Notes: a model not told the origin generated them from the sequence alone. 32,662 bases of DNA from Holdemanella biformis DSM 3989 (GCF_000156655.1 NZ_DS996841.1:547215-579876); one strand, 5' to 3'; positions 24,330 through 31,962 are shown, counted from the stretch's first letter. Numbers and translations are program-made.

Positions 24330-24612
24330 AAAAGTAGAAATACCAAATCAGTATGGCTCCTACCGCCATAAGCGTAGGGCGTTAAAGTGTGGAAGGATAT
24401 GAGTCCTTCCTTTTATTTTTCCTACGGGAAAGAGGCCAGCAATGCCGGTGTTAATACACACCGAACCGTACTCTGCAATTTTCCTTTCCACTTGCTTGTT
24501 GAGTGCAGTTATCCAAAGCCTCTTTTAACACAGAATTTCATTCTGTGGCTACACGTTTTGCGAACGCTTTTTAACCAGAACCAGCTTACCGCTGGCTGTG
24601 GTCTTTTTCTTT
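24330..24612 (+). ncRNA. structured non-coding RNA, family not recognised
   Basis: GC content is clearly higher than in flanking DNA, and base-pairing is dense: CCTAC..GC / GCGTAGG (24359-24378); GGAAGGA / TCCTTCC (24391-24410) followed by T4AT5, able to terminate; TTTCC-TACG-GGAAA (24418-24431), a UNCG-type tetraloop; long-range GAGGC / GCCTC (24432-24436 and 24518-24522) enclosing CGGTGT / ACACCG (24446-24463) and CTGCA / TGCAG (24473-24508); CACAGAAT / ATTCTGTG (24529-24547); and a final CCAGC / GCTGG stem (24581-24595) with a T-rich tail. A promoter stands just upstream. The frame open across it (24387-24620) has no ribosome site and is probably spurious. The transcript may end either at 24415 or at about 24612. 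Limits and RNA nature are inference. Confidence 0.6.
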
Positions 24613-24628
24613 TAATTTAACTTGATTA

Positions 24629-24829
24629 TTAGTTTTCATATTCAAATAATTTGGCAATCAACACTTTGAGTTCACCCAAAGCAGCTGGAGTTCCAACAAT
24701 GACTCCCAAACATTCATTTCCAGTACGATAAACAACAACCTGTATAGGAGTGGCGTTCGATTGACAACGATGGTCAACTAATGACTTTGGTAACCAGTGA
24801 CACAAAAGAAATAAACGAATTATAGTCAT
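24629..24829 (-). CDS. short unrecognised ORF, possibly a gene remnant
   Basis: 66 residues. The second half (IQVVVYRTGNECLGVIVGTP then ELKVLIAKLFEYEN) looks like a real protein end, with strand-turn-helix character; the first half (IIRLFLLCHWLPKS) does not, and no ribosome-binding site precedes the ATG. It is convergent with the structured RNA. It could be the tail of a lost longer gene. I do not recognise a family. Confidence 0.3.
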   Translation of the reverse strand: MTIIRLFLLCHWLPKSLVDHRCQSNATPIQVVVYRTGNECLGVIVGTPAALGELKVLIAKLFEYEN

Positions 24830-24896
24830 TGGAAAACAAATTCGTTTGCTTCTTTAGAATCATTGACATAGTTATAATAGCTAAAAGCATACTATT

Positions 24897-24935
24897 CACT
24901 TTCAAAAATTTAAAAATTTTTATTTTTTGAAAGTG
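24897..24935. repeat. AT-rich palindrome, copy 1, upstream of the ATPase gene
   Basis: CACTTTCAAAAA (24897-24908) faces TTTTTTGAAAGTG (24923-24935) across an AT-rich centre. A near-identical palindrome lies at 24984-25020. It stands just upstream of the ATPase -35 box. Confidence 0.75.
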
Positions 24936-24940
24936 GCATA

Positions 24941-24970
24941 TTGCATACAAAGATTATAATCGGATATAAT
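24941..24970 (+). promoter_or_regulatory. promoter of the DUF4143 ATPase gene
   Basis: TTGCAT (24941-24946), 18-base spacer, consensus TATAAT (24965-24970). It lies exactly between the two palindromes, the typical setting for autoregulation or looping. Confidence 0.65.
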
Positions 24971-24983
24971 ACAAGTAAGGATG

Positions 24984-25020
24984 ACTTTCAAAAGTTTAAA
25001 AAAATTCATTTTTTGAAAGT
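24984..25020. repeat. AT-rich palindrome, copy 2, between promoter and ATPase start
   Basis: ACTTTCAAAA (24984-24993) faces TTTTTTGAAAGT (25009-25020). Both copies continue into GGCA or GAGGCA on the right side, so the match goes beyond the palindrome. This copy would lie in the 5' untranslated RNA, where it can fold as a hairpin 11 bases before the ATG. Confidence 0.75.
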
Positions 25021-25031
25021 GAGGCAACACT

Positions 25032-26240
25032 ATGAAAACCATTGAAAGAACTGAATACCTAAATCGAATAAAGAATCTGAAGGATACGCCTGATATAAAA
25101 GTTATTACCGGTATCAGAAGATCGGGTAAGTCAATACTGATGCAGGAGTATATCCAGTATCTGAAAGACAACTTTAATGATATCAACGTTATCTTTATTG
25201 ACTTTATGGATCTTTCATTTGAACACCTGAAAGAGTATCATGCGCTTCATGCCTATGTTGAAAAACGATATGTGGAAGGAAAATCGAATTATCTTTTCAT
25301 TGATGAAGTGCAGATGTGTCCAAATTTTGAACTGGCTGTAAATAGCCTATATTCAAAAAGAAAATATGATATCTATATCACCGGTTCCAACGCTTTTTTG
25401 TTAAGTGCAGATTTAGCCACTCTATTTACCGGGCGTTATATTGAAATTCATGTCTATCCATTCAGTTTCAAAGAATATTGTAATTACTACGACAACAACC
25501 ACGACATAGAAAAGCTATTTGAAGATTACACCATCAAAGGTGGATTAGCTGGGTCCTATGCCTACAACACCGAAAAAGACAGGAAGGATTATATCAAGGA
25601 AGTCTATGAAACAATTGTTACAAGAGACCTTGTACAGAAGTATTCCCTGCCAGATACTCAGGTATTACAGCGCTTAAGTGAATTTCTTATGGACAATATA
25701 TCAAACCTGACCTCACCAAGCAGAATCAGCAATATGCTATCCGAAAAGAACATATCAACCAATCATGTCACCATTGGAAAATATATCAAGTACCTGTGCA
25801 ACGCCTTTGTTTTCTATGATATCAAGCGCTACGATATCCGTGGCAAGAAATATCTTGAAAGCACAGAAAAGTTCTATTTAAGTGATATTGGCATACGTTA
25901 TGCTGTTCTTGGTACAAGAAACATGGATTATGGCAGAGTGTATGAAAACATGGTCTGTCTTGAATTATTACGTAGTGGCTATGATGTCTATGTTGGAAAG
26001 CTTTATCAGAAAGAAATCGATTTTGTTGCCCAAAGAGGTAGTGAAAAAATCTATATTCAGGTAAGTGATAATATCACTGAAGAGGAAACATTCAAAAGAG
26101 AATATGCGCCTCTTTTACAGATCAAGGATGCATATCCAAAGATTATCATCGCCAAAACCGGTCATCCAAAGTATTCATATGAAGGAATTGAAATCTTTGA
26201 TATCAGGGATTGGTTGCTAAATAAAAAACAAGCTATATAA
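25032..26240 (+). CDS. AAA-family ATPase with C-terminal DUF4143
   Basis: 402 residues: Walker A GIRRSGKSILM (27-37), Walker B NYLFIDEVQ (about 90-98), ITGSNAFLLS (sensor), then PFSFKEY, and a C-terminal DUF4143 domain ending in a nuclease-like strand pattern KEIDFVAQRGSEKIYIQVS (D-x-n-Q-x-K-like). Proteins of this family are common and multicopy in gut Firmicutes and archaea; their role is not established. A GAGG site lies about eight bases before the ATG. It sits between the integrase and the right end of the element with its own promoter, palindromes and terminator, so it looks like an independent cassette inside the element. Confidence 0.85.
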   Translation: MKTIERTEYLNRIKNLKDTPDIKVITGIRRSGKSILMQEYIQYLKDNFNDINVIFIDFMDLSFEHLKEYHALHAYVEKRYVEGKSNYLFIDEVQMCPNFELAVNSLYSKRKYDIYITGSNAFLLSADLATLFTGRYIEIHVYPFSFKEYCNYYDNNHDIEKLFEDYTIKGGLAGSYAYNTEKDRKDYIKEVYETIVTRDLVQKYSLPDTQVLQRLSEFLMDNISNLTSPSRISNMLSEKNISTNHVTIGKYIKYLCNAFVFYDIKRYDIRGKKYLESTEKFYLSDIGIRYAVLGTRNMDYGRVYENMVCLELLRSGYDVYVGKLYQKEIDFVAQRGSEKIYIQVSDNITEEETFKREYAPLLQIKDAYPKIIIAKTGHPKYSYEGIEIFDIRDWLLNKKQAI

Positions 26241-26272
26241 TCAAAAAATTAGTAAGATTAAAAATATTAAAC

Positions 26273-26299
26273 GCATCAGCATCTGCTGGTGCTTTTCTT
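26273..26299 (+). terminator. intrinsic terminator of the ATPase gene
   Basis: GCATCAGCA / TGCTGGTGC (26273-26281 and 26284-26292, one G-U pair) and T4CTT. The innermost pair probably opens to give a four-base loop. Confidence 0.75.
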
Positions 26300-26316
26300 G
26301 TAAAATTACATTTTGT

Positions 26317-26381
26317 GCGTGCTTTTCGATAACTGAGGAGTTAATTTTGCTACTTATAAGCGTGCTGTATGCGTGCTTAAA
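26317..26381. repeat. GCGTGCT repeats near attR, candidate recombinase arm sites
   Basis: GCGTGCT occurs at 26317-26323, 26360-26366 and 26371-26377, and again near attL at 11161-11167. The last right copy and the left copy agree over GCGTGCTTAAA; both ends also share CTTATA just before a copy. Repeats common to both ends but outside the core fit integrase arm-binding sites. Confidence 0.55.
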
Positions 26382-26421
26382 AAGACTTTTCAACACTATT
26401 CAGAACAATTCACAGATATAG

Positions 26422-26465
26422 AAAAAACCACCCAAAGCCCATATATAAAGGGCTTGAGTGGTTTT
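26422..26465 (-). terminator. element-borne terminator now serving rplM-rpsI
   Basis: Minus strand: AAACCACTCAAGCCC faces GGGCTTTGGGTGGTTT (one bulge and one G-U pair) and T6 follows. It lies about 40 bases after the rpsI stop, inside the element, so the integrated element restores transcription termination for the ribosomal operon. Confidence 0.85.
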
Positions 26466-26501
26466 GAATCTCCTTGCAGAGTAGTCAAAAGTATGTTCTG
26501 A

Positions 26502-26903
26502 CTAACGTTTAGAGAATTGTGGAGCACGACGAGCTGCTTTAAGACCGTATTTTTTACGTTCTTTAGCACGAGGGTCACGAGTAACGAATCCTGCAGCTTT
26601 TAATACTGGACGGTAGTCTTCACTAGCTTCCATTAAAGCACGAGTAATTCCGTGACGCATAGCACCAGATTGACCAGTGTATCCTCCACCTTGTACGTTG
26701 ATAATCACATCAAATTGATCAGCTGTGTTAGTGATTTCTAATGGTGATTTAACAACCATACGTAAAGTTTCCAATGGAAGGTATTCTTCCAAAGTTTTTC
26801 CGTTGACTACGATATTACCTGTACCTGGACGTAAAAAGACACGAGCAACAGATTTTTTACGACGTCCAACGCCATGATATTGAACAGTGTTAGATTTTTT
26901 CAT
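26502..26903 (-). CDS. rpsI: 30S ribosomal protein S9
   Basis: 133 residues, with [19 protein letters not shown] at the start and the conserved C-terminal RRAPQFSKR tail that reaches the decoding-site tRNA. GGAGG precedes the ATG by eight bases. It follows rplM by 13 bases in the usual operon. Its last bases are the right attachment site of the element: the coding sequence is kept intact, but the stop here is TAG while the displaced copy at 11097 reads TAA. Confidence 0.98.
   Translation of the reverse strand: MKKSNTVQYHGVGRRKKSVARVFLRPGTGNIVVNGKTLEEYLPLETLRMVVKSPLEITNTADQFDVIINVQGGGYTGQSGAMRHGITRALMEASEDYRPVLKAAGFVTRDPRAKERKKYGLKAARRAPQFSKR
26503..26519. repeat. attR: right copy of the integration-site repeat, inside rpsI
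   Basis: TAACGTTTAGAGAATTG, covering the last codons and stop of rpsI. Pairs with 11097-11113. Confidence 0.85.
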
Positions 26904-26916
26904 ATTCTATTCCTCC

Positions 26917-27354
26917 TTATCCTCTTACCTTCAATTCAACAGGTTTTTGAGCAGCATGTGGGTGTTCGCTACCTGCGTATACGAATACGTGTCCACGTTG
27001 TACATCACCTAATTTAGTGTGAGGTAACATACCTTTGATTGCTCTTTCAACCCATTCAACAGGGTATTTCTCTTTCATTTCTTTAGCTGTACGCACACGC
27101 ATACCTCCAAAGTATCCAGAATGGTTGTAATACTTTTCAGTATTCAACTTGTTTCCAGTCATTTCGACCTTGTCAGCATTGATCACAATTACATAATCAC
27201 CACAGTCAACATTTGGTGTGTATGTAGGTTTGTGTTTACCTTTTAATACATGAGCACAAGTTGAAGCCAAACGTCCTAAAGTTTGTCCGTTTCCATCAAC
27301 TACATACCATGTACGTGTTACATCGGCAGGTTTTGCCATAGTAGTTTGACGCAT
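26917..27354 (-). CDS. rplM: 50S ribosomal protein L13
   Basis: 145 residues with WYVVDGNGQTLGRLAS at the N terminus, YVIVINADKVEMTGNK and AVKGMLPH-like AIKGMLPHTKLG in the middle. GGAGG lies nine bases before the ATG at 27354. First gene of the rplM-rpsI operon, behind an L13-type leader and its own promoter. Confidence 0.98.
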   Translation of the reverse strand: MRQTTMAKPADVTRTWYVVDGNGQTLGRLASTCAHVLKGKHKPTYTPNVDCGDYVIVINADKVEMTGNKLNTEKYYNHSGYFGGMRVRTAKEMKEKYPVEWVERAIKGMLPHTKLGDVQRGHVFVYAGSEHPHAAQKPVELKVRG

Positions 27355-27361
27355 ATCTAAT

Positions 27362-27417
27362 TTCCTCCTTGATTTGAGCGTTTACCGGGGCTCAAAAGGC
27401 CAGAGTTTAGCCACCTA
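27362..27417 (-). promoter_or_regulatory. L13 leader RNA (ribosomal-protein autoregulatory element)
   Basis: Minus-strand RNA starts with AGGTGGCTAAACTCTGGCC, then a hairpin TTTGAGC / GCTCAAA (27390-27396 and 27373-27379) with CCCGGTAAAC in its loop, and ends at the rplM ribosome site. Its size, place and the GAGC-CCCGG-GCTC core agree with the Firmicute L13 leader, where free L13 is thought to repress its own operon. Assignment is from memory of the motif. Confidence 0.7.
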
Positions 27418-27419
27418 AT

Positions 27420-27448
27420 ATGATATGCAATATCCATATAAAAGTCAA
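27420..27448 (-). promoter_or_regulatory. promoter of rplM-rpsI
   Basis: TTGACT (27443-27448), 17-base spacer, TATCAT (27420-27425) on the minus strand, just upstream of the L13 leader. Confidence 0.75.
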
Positions 27449-27453
27449 TGAAA

Positions 27454-27489
27454 AAAAGAAAAAGTTTAGCTTTATTTTTGCCAAACTTT
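27454..27489 (-). terminator. intrinsic terminator of the truA-PHP phosphatase genes
   Basis: Minus strand: AAAGTTTGGC / GCTAAACTTT, 10 bp with one G-U pair and a 9-base loop that contains the stop codon of the upstream gene, then TTCTTTTTTT. It separates that transcript from the rplM promoter. Confidence 0.85.
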
Positions 27490-28296
27490 AATCTTTTCTG
27501 CTTTTATTTTTTTATAATCAATTGAAGGTACATCATCAATGATTTCTACATCAAATTTAGATAGTTTTTCTAAAGCCAAATTATATAATTTTTGATCCAA
27601 ATCACCTACTCTATGTGCATCCATACCTAGAATTGCCTTCACATTATATTGAGCAGCGATTTGCCAAAACTTAGTGTGTGGATACTCCTCATACCCCATA
27701 CGCATATTGTGTTGCATACCCAATACGTTAAATTCTAATGGAACATTATAATCTTGACTGATCTTACAAATACGGTGAAATCCCTCTTCAATTTCAGGTG
27801 TGATAAAACCACCTGTATCTCTTAAAATCAATTCAGGATGAGCTAAGTATGCATACATACCTGTTTTCATACCTTCGACACAAGTATCGAAATATCCTTT
27901 AATATATTCTCCTTTAGCCCCACCTAAATAAATATGATCCTCATCTGTACCATAATAATGATTGCCAAAAATCAAATAATCAATTCCATTTTCAATACAG
28001 AAATCCAACAACCAATCCATATACTTAGGAAAGTATTCTGCCTCTAAGCCAAAACGAATTTCAATCTGCTTCTTATATCGATCTTTCAAATATAAAACAC
28101 TATCTTTATAATTCGCAAATTCATCCAGTTTCATACGCATATGTGCCACAAAATCGGAATCATATTTCCAACATGTATGATCTGAAATACCTAATACTTC
28201 AAAGCCATTTTGAATGGCAGCACGAACCATTTCCTCATCCTCACCATACGCATGATGACAACGTGAAGTATGTGTATGAAAATTAGTTTGTCTCAT
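27472..28296 (-). CDS. PHP-domain phosphoesterase, histidinol-phosphatase (HisJ/HisK) family
   Basis: 274 residues. The N-terminal FHTHTSRCHHAYG carries the first HxH metal ligands, LGISDHT the next, LEAEYF an acidic ligand, FGNHYYG and LAHPEL further His ligands, and LGMDAHRVGD the last Asp-x-His: the trinuclear metal site of the PHP superfamily is complete. Members hydrolyse histidinol phosphate in histidine synthesis, but no other his gene is here, so another phosphate ester is equally possible. The start overlaps truA by 14 bases. Confidence 0.82.
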   Translation of the reverse strand: MRQTNFHTHTSRCHHAYGEDEEMVRAAIQNGFEVLGISDHTCWKYDSDFVAHMRMKLDEFANYKDSVLYLKDRYKKQIEIRFGLEAEYFPKYMDWLLDFCIENGIDYLIFGNHYYGTDEDHIYLGGAKGEYIKGYFDTCVEGMKTGMYAYLAHPELILRDTGGFITPEIEEGFHRICKISQDYNVPLEFNVLGMQHNMRMGYEEYPHTKFWQIAAQYNVKAILGMDAHRVGDLDQKLYNLALEKLSKFDVEIIDDVPSIDYKKIKAEKIKVWQK

Positions 28297-29026
28297 TATA
28301 TTTTACCTCCACTAAATATAAACCACAGCTAGACGCATTATAACGACATGCCGACTTATCTTTTGCATCTAACATTCTTTGGACATCATCAACACCTATC
28401 TTATGTTGACCAACCGCAATTAAAGTACCCGTCATCATTCGAACTTGATACCTTAAAAAACCTGTACCCTCAAAGATAAAATGCACATCCATACCCTCTT
28501 CAATAATTTCAATATTTGAAATCGTTTTGACTCTAGGCTTTCTCGGATCGATTTTACTTGAGGCAAAACTCGTAAAATCATGAGATCCCAAGAATACTTT
28601 TGATGCATTTTTCATCGCCTCAATATCCAATTTTTTAGTTAATAAATTACGATACTTATAATTAAAAGGATTCTTTATATCGTACGAACAATAATAATCA
28701 TAACGTTTGCCTACAGCACTAAAACGTGCATGAAAATCATCGGGCATTTCTTCCGTTTTTAAAATACGAATATCTTTGGGAAGCAATGCATTTAATGCTC
28801 TTTCATATTGAATAGCCGGAATATTTTTATTTGTTTCAAAATGAAAAACTTGACCAAACGCATGAACACCAGCATCCGTTCTTCCACTCGCAACAACATC
28901 CACATTCTCTTTTGTGATCTTATACAAAGCTTCTTCAATCACTTGTTGAATGCCTAAGGCATTCTCTTGTTTTTGCCAGCCTGCATAATTAAAACCATCA
29001 TAGCTGACAAGTGCTTTTACAATCAT
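28283..29026 (-). CDS. truA: tRNA pseudouridine(38-40) synthase
   Basis: 247 residues from the ATG at 29024-29026 (MIVKALVSYDGFNYAGWQ), which overlaps the ecfT stop as ATGA; the frame reaches 29053 but without a start supported by context. The catalytic Asp is in ASGRTDAGVHA, and RYDYYCSYDI and GTGFLRYQVRMMTGTLI are conserved in TruA. It modifies the anticodon arm of many tRNAs. Its position directly after the ECF transporter genes is the standard Firmicute order. Confidence 0.96.
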   Translation of the reverse strand: MIVKALVSYDGFNYAGWQKQENALGIQQVIEEALYKITKENVDVVASGRTDAGVHAFGQVFHFETNKNIPAIQYERALNALLPKDIRILKTEEMPDDFHARFSAVGKRYDYYCSYDIKNPFNYKYRNLLTKKLDIEAMKNASKVFLGSHDFTSFASSKIDPRKPRVKTISNIEIIEEGMDVHFIFEGTGFLRYQVRMMTGTLIAVGQHKIGVDDVQRMLDAKDKSACRYNASSCGLYLVEVKYNETN

Positions 29027-29820
29027 AATACCCAAATACCAATACAAGCACAAAGAACGACAACACTTAAAATCATTGAAGCATAATCGATAGTCTGCAT
29101 CTTTAACACTTTGTAACGTGTTCTTTTTCTAGAAGGATCATACCCTCTAGCTTCCATCGCATTCGCAAGTTGATCTGCACGATCAAATGCAGAAACAAAT
29201 AGTGGAACAATCAACGATAAAATAGCCATAATTTTTTCTTTGATACTCCCATTTTCTAAATCCACACCACGACTAGCCTGCGCATTCATAATACGCTGTG
29301 TTTCTTCAATTAGTGTTGGAATAAAACGCAACGCGATACTGATCATCATCGCAATAATGTGAGCTGGTACACCAATTTTTTCAAAAGGCTTCAACAATTT
29401 TTCAATTCCCAAAGTCAAATCCAAAGGCTTTGTTGTTGCTGTTAATACAGTTGTGATAATAACCATCAACATTAAACGTACGACAATATACAAAGTTTGA
29501 TTTACGGCATCGCTATAAATTGTAAATCCCTTAATCGAAAACAAAGGTGTTCCTGTTTTAATAACCAATAGGTTAATAACCAACAAGAAAGCCATCATCC
29601 ATAACATTGGTTTCATTGTTCTTAAGGCATATTTAATATTTAATTTTGATAAATACAAACTCAATAAAATGAAAATACCTATAATCACATATCCAAGGAC
29701 TCCTGCAGGAATAAATATCGCAACCATTAAAAACAACATGATCATAATCTTAGATCGAGGATCCATCTTATGAACCACAGAATCTAATGGTATATATTGT
29801 CCTAACGCAACATTATTCAT
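29023..29820 (-). CDS. ecfT: energy-coupling factor transporter transmembrane protein EcfT
   Basis: 265 residues with about five or six membrane helices and a cytoplasmic coupling region with the two Ala-Arg-Gly type motifs (NAQASRGVD and NAMEARGYDP) that dock on the ATPases. With EcfA1 and EcfA2 it forms the shared module that powers vitamin-specific S components, none of which is in the window. The gene overlaps ecfA2 by eight bases and truA by four. Confidence 0.95.
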   Translation of the reverse strand: MNNVALGQYIPLDSVVHKMDPRSKIMIMLFLMVAIFIPAGVLGYVIIGIFILLSLYLSKLNIKYALRTMKPMLWMMAFLLVINLLVIKTGTPLFSIKGFTIYSDAVNQTLYIVVRLMLMVIITTVLTATTKPLDLTLGIEKLLKPFEKIGVPAHIIAMMISIALRFIPTLIEETQRIMNAQASRGVDLENGSIKEKIMAILSLIVPLFVSAFDRADQLANAMEARGYDPSRKRTRYKVLKMQTIDYASMILSVVVLCACIGIWVL

Positions 29821-30673
29821 GTTTCTTCACCTGCTTTTCTATTGAATCCACAAGTGAATTCATATCCATAATATCTGGATCCATCTCAAATCCATTTTCT
29901 TCTAATTGCATTTTTAAACGCACAATACTAGGTGGATTGATACCAATCTCATGTAAATATTCAGGATGCTTAAAAAATTCCTTCACATCCGCTTCCTGCG
30001 TTACTTCACCATGACTCAACACAATCACATGATCACAATAGTTCATGACATGCTCCATATCATGTGTAACTAAAAGAACCGTTTTTCCTTCTTTTTTATT
30101 TAGATTCATAAACAAAGTCATCATTTCCTGAGCACCTTGAGGATCAAGCCCTGCTGTTGGCTCATCTAAAACTAAGACTTTTGGATTTAATACTAAAATC
30201 CCCGCAATCGCAACACGACGTTTTTGTCCTCCACTCAAATCAAAAGGAGAACGATCCAAATAACTTTCATCCAAACCTACAACAGGCAATATTTTCTTTA
30301 CGAGTTGGGAAGCATCTTCTTCACTTGTTCCAAAGTTTTTTGGTCCAAACGCAATATCCTTACCAATCGTTTCTTCAAACAATTGATATTCAGGAAACTG
30401 GAATACAAGCCCAACTTCCTTTCTTAATTGTTTAACATCCTTAATTTTCAACAAAGGCTGAATATGGAAACCACAAATATCCAAAGTACCCGCTGTTGGA
30501 ATCAACAAACCATTTAAATGCTGAACTAAAGTAGATTTACCAGAACCAGTCTGCCCAATAATAGCTGTAACTTTTCCTTCTGGAATTGAAAGATCGATAC
30601 CCTTTAATGCAGCATGTGAAAAAGGTGTATTTTCATTATATGTGTGTTCTAACTTCTTTATTTCAATCGACAT
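29813..30673 (-). CDS. ecfA2: energy-coupling factor transporter ATPase EcfA2
   Basis: 286 residues. Walker A GQTGSGKSTL, Q-loop VFQFPEYQLFEETI, signature LSGGQKRRVAIAG, Walker B VLVLDEPTAGLDP, H-loop VTHDMEHV. The FPEYQLFEETI stretch marks the A2 partner. Overlaps ecfA1 by 16 bases and ecfT by eight. Confidence 0.95.
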   Translation of the reverse strand: MSIEIKKLEHTYNENTPFSHAALKGIDLSIPEGKVTAIIGQTGSGKSTLVQHLNGLLIPTAGTLDICGFHIQPLLKIKDVKQLRKEVGLVFQFPEYQLFEETIGKDIAFGPKNFGTSEEDASQLVKKILPVVGLDESYLDRSPFDLSGGQKRRVAIAGILVLNPKVLVLDEPTAGLDPQGAQEMMTLFMNLNKKEGKTVLLVTHDMEHVMNYCDHVIVLSHGEVTQEADVKEFFKHPEYLHEIGINPPSIVRLKMQLEENGFEMDPDIMDMNSLVDSIEKQVKKHE

Positions 30674-31476
30674 AACTTTCCAACCACCTCATCTAAACGA
30701 CATACATTTTCTTTGAAGATTTTACGCTTCTTTAATTCCTTCGAAATCTTTAACGCAAAAGGAATATCCAACTGCATTCTAGCCAATTTATCTTCTTGTT
30801 TAAAAATTTCCATTGGCGTTCCCTGCAGCGCAATCTCACCATTTTCTAACACTATGACATTTTCAGATTGAGCTACCTCTTCCATATCATGGGTAATGGA
30901 TAAAATTGTGATATTCTTTTCTTCATGTAACTTGCGAATCTGCGCATTGATACTCGCCTTACCTTGAGGATCTAACATGCTTGTTGATTCATCAAAAATA
31001 ATGATATCAGGTTCAATGGCCAAAATACCTGCAATCGCAACACGTTGTTTTTGTCCACCAGATAATTTAGTTGGCTCTGCACTTAAAAAATCCGTCATTC
31101 CAACACGACTTGCGACATCTTCAATAATACCTTGCATCTTTTCTTGTTCTACACAATGATTTTCTAAACCAAAGGCAATATCATCTGCCACTGTAGAACC
31201 AATAAATTGATTATCCGGATTTTGGAATACTATTCCAACATGACTTCTCAATTCATAAACACTTTCTTCATTGAGTTCTTTACCTAAAATCTGAATTTTT
31301 CCCTTTTTCGCCTCCAACAAACCAATGATTAGTTTTGCCATTGTACTCTTACCAGAACCATTATGTCCGATAATCGTTGTATAGCTTCCTTTTGGGATTG
31401 AAAAAGAAACATCTTTTAATATATCATTTTTCCCATCATAGGAAAAAGTTAAATGTGAAACTTCAATTGCTTCCAT
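30658..31476 (-). CDS. ecfA1: energy-coupling factor transporter ATPase EcfA1
   Basis: 272 residues from the ATG at 31474-31476 (MEAIEVSHLTFSYDG), chosen because GGAGG lies seven bases upstream; the frame extends to 31560 but through non-coding sequence. Walker A GHNGSGKSTM, Q-loop VFQNPDNQFIGSTV (the A1-type sequence), signature LSGGQKQRVAIAG, Walker B IIIFDESTSMLDP with Ser in place of the usual Pro, H-loop ITHDMEEV. First of the three ECF genes. Confidence 0.95.
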   Translation of the reverse strand: MEAIEVSHLTFSYDGKNDILKDVSFSIPKGSYTTIIGHNGSGKSTMAKLIIGLLEAKKGKIQILGKELNEESVYELRSHVGIVFQNPDNQFIGSTVADDIAFGLENHCVEQEKMQGIIEDVASRVGMTDFLSAEPTKLSGGQKQRVAIAGILAIEPDIIIFDESTSMLDPQGKASINAQIRKLHEEKNITILSITHDMEEVAQSENVIVLENGEIALQGTPMEIFKQEDKLARMQLDIPFALKISKELKKRKIFKENVCRLDEVVGKLCRLK

Positions 31477-31504
31477 CACATATCCTCCACCATAAACGGA
31501 ACTA

Positions 31505-31960
31505 TTATACCATATTAAAATGAAATCCTTTATATTCAGCACTCGCATTTGTGCAAGCATTTACAAGTGTATCGGATAAGATTTTTAAATCACTCTCATT
31601 TACACCGTCATGATAAATTACATCTACAATTTTATCTTCATCATCATAAGAAGAAGTTAAGCCGTTCTTTGCAATTTCTGTCTGGAATTGTTTTGCGCTA
31701 TCCTTTGAATCAAAACTATAGGTTAATGTTACTGGAAGAATATCTTCTTGTGCTTCTTTAAATCCCATGATATCTGCTTCCATATGTTTTAATGGACTTT
31801 CATTTGATTCAATCTCTTTTTCGATAGGTTCATCAATGTCTGGACATAAGAATTCATCTAATTCTTCCTGTCTTTGTTTGTCACGACGCATTTTACCTGC
31901 AACTGCACAAGCTCCAACTGTAATGGTTGCAGCACCTAATAAAAACTTAAAAAGCTTCAT
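31505..31960 (-). CDS. membrane-anchored protein of unknown function
   Basis: 151 residues. A hydrophobic N terminus (FKFLLGAATITVGACAVAG) with VGAC at 15-18 could be a lipobox or simply a signal anchor; RRDKQRQEE follows, then an acidic linker, and a C-terminal domain of about 75 residues (TLTYSFDSKDSAKQFQTEIA and onward to EYKGFHFNMV) with strand-helix-strand-helix pattern, faintly like the RraB fold. I do not recognise the family. The ribosome site AGGAGG is embedded in the last codons of the preceding methyltransferase gene, so the two are co-expressed. It lies between that gene and ecfA1. Confidence 0.7.
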   Translation of the reverse strand: MKLFKFLLGAATITVGACAVAGKMRRDKQRQEELDEFLCPDIDEPIEKEIESNESPLKHMEADIMGFKEAQEDILPVTLTYSFDSKDSAKQFQTEIAKNGLTSSYDDEDKIVDVIYHDGVNESDLKILSDTLVNACTNASAEYKGFHFNMV

Positions 31961-31962
31961 AG

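Larger units (their letters stand above)
11097..26519. mobile_element. integrative mobilizable element in the 3' end of rpsI, carrying a RiPP cluster
   Basis: Bounded by the 17-bp repeat TAACGTTTAGAGAA(C/T)TG. The right copy is the 3' end of intact rpsI, the left copy reads QFSKR-stop, and the presumed rpsI terminator lies outside the left end. The interior holds a tyrosine recombinase, MobV relaxase, candidate oriT, RepA-like ATPase, excisionase-like protein and XRE regulator, which is a full mobilisation set. No type IV secretion genes are present, so transfer would need a helper element. The cargo is the peptide cluster at 11,517-19,531. Element limits and the mobilisable state are inferred; the repeat and genes are seen directly. 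Confidence 0.85.

Noticed and set aside
24234-24336. A 32-codon GTG frame overlapping the end of the integrase gene
   Set aside because: No supporting ribosome site. The promoter of the structured RNA lies at its end, and the frame has no recognisable features.
24387-24620. 77-residue plus-strand ORF inside the structured RNA
   Set aside because: No ribosome-binding site, it starts in one hairpin and runs through several others, and its composition is unlike the neighbouring proteins. The base-paired RNA explains the sequence better.
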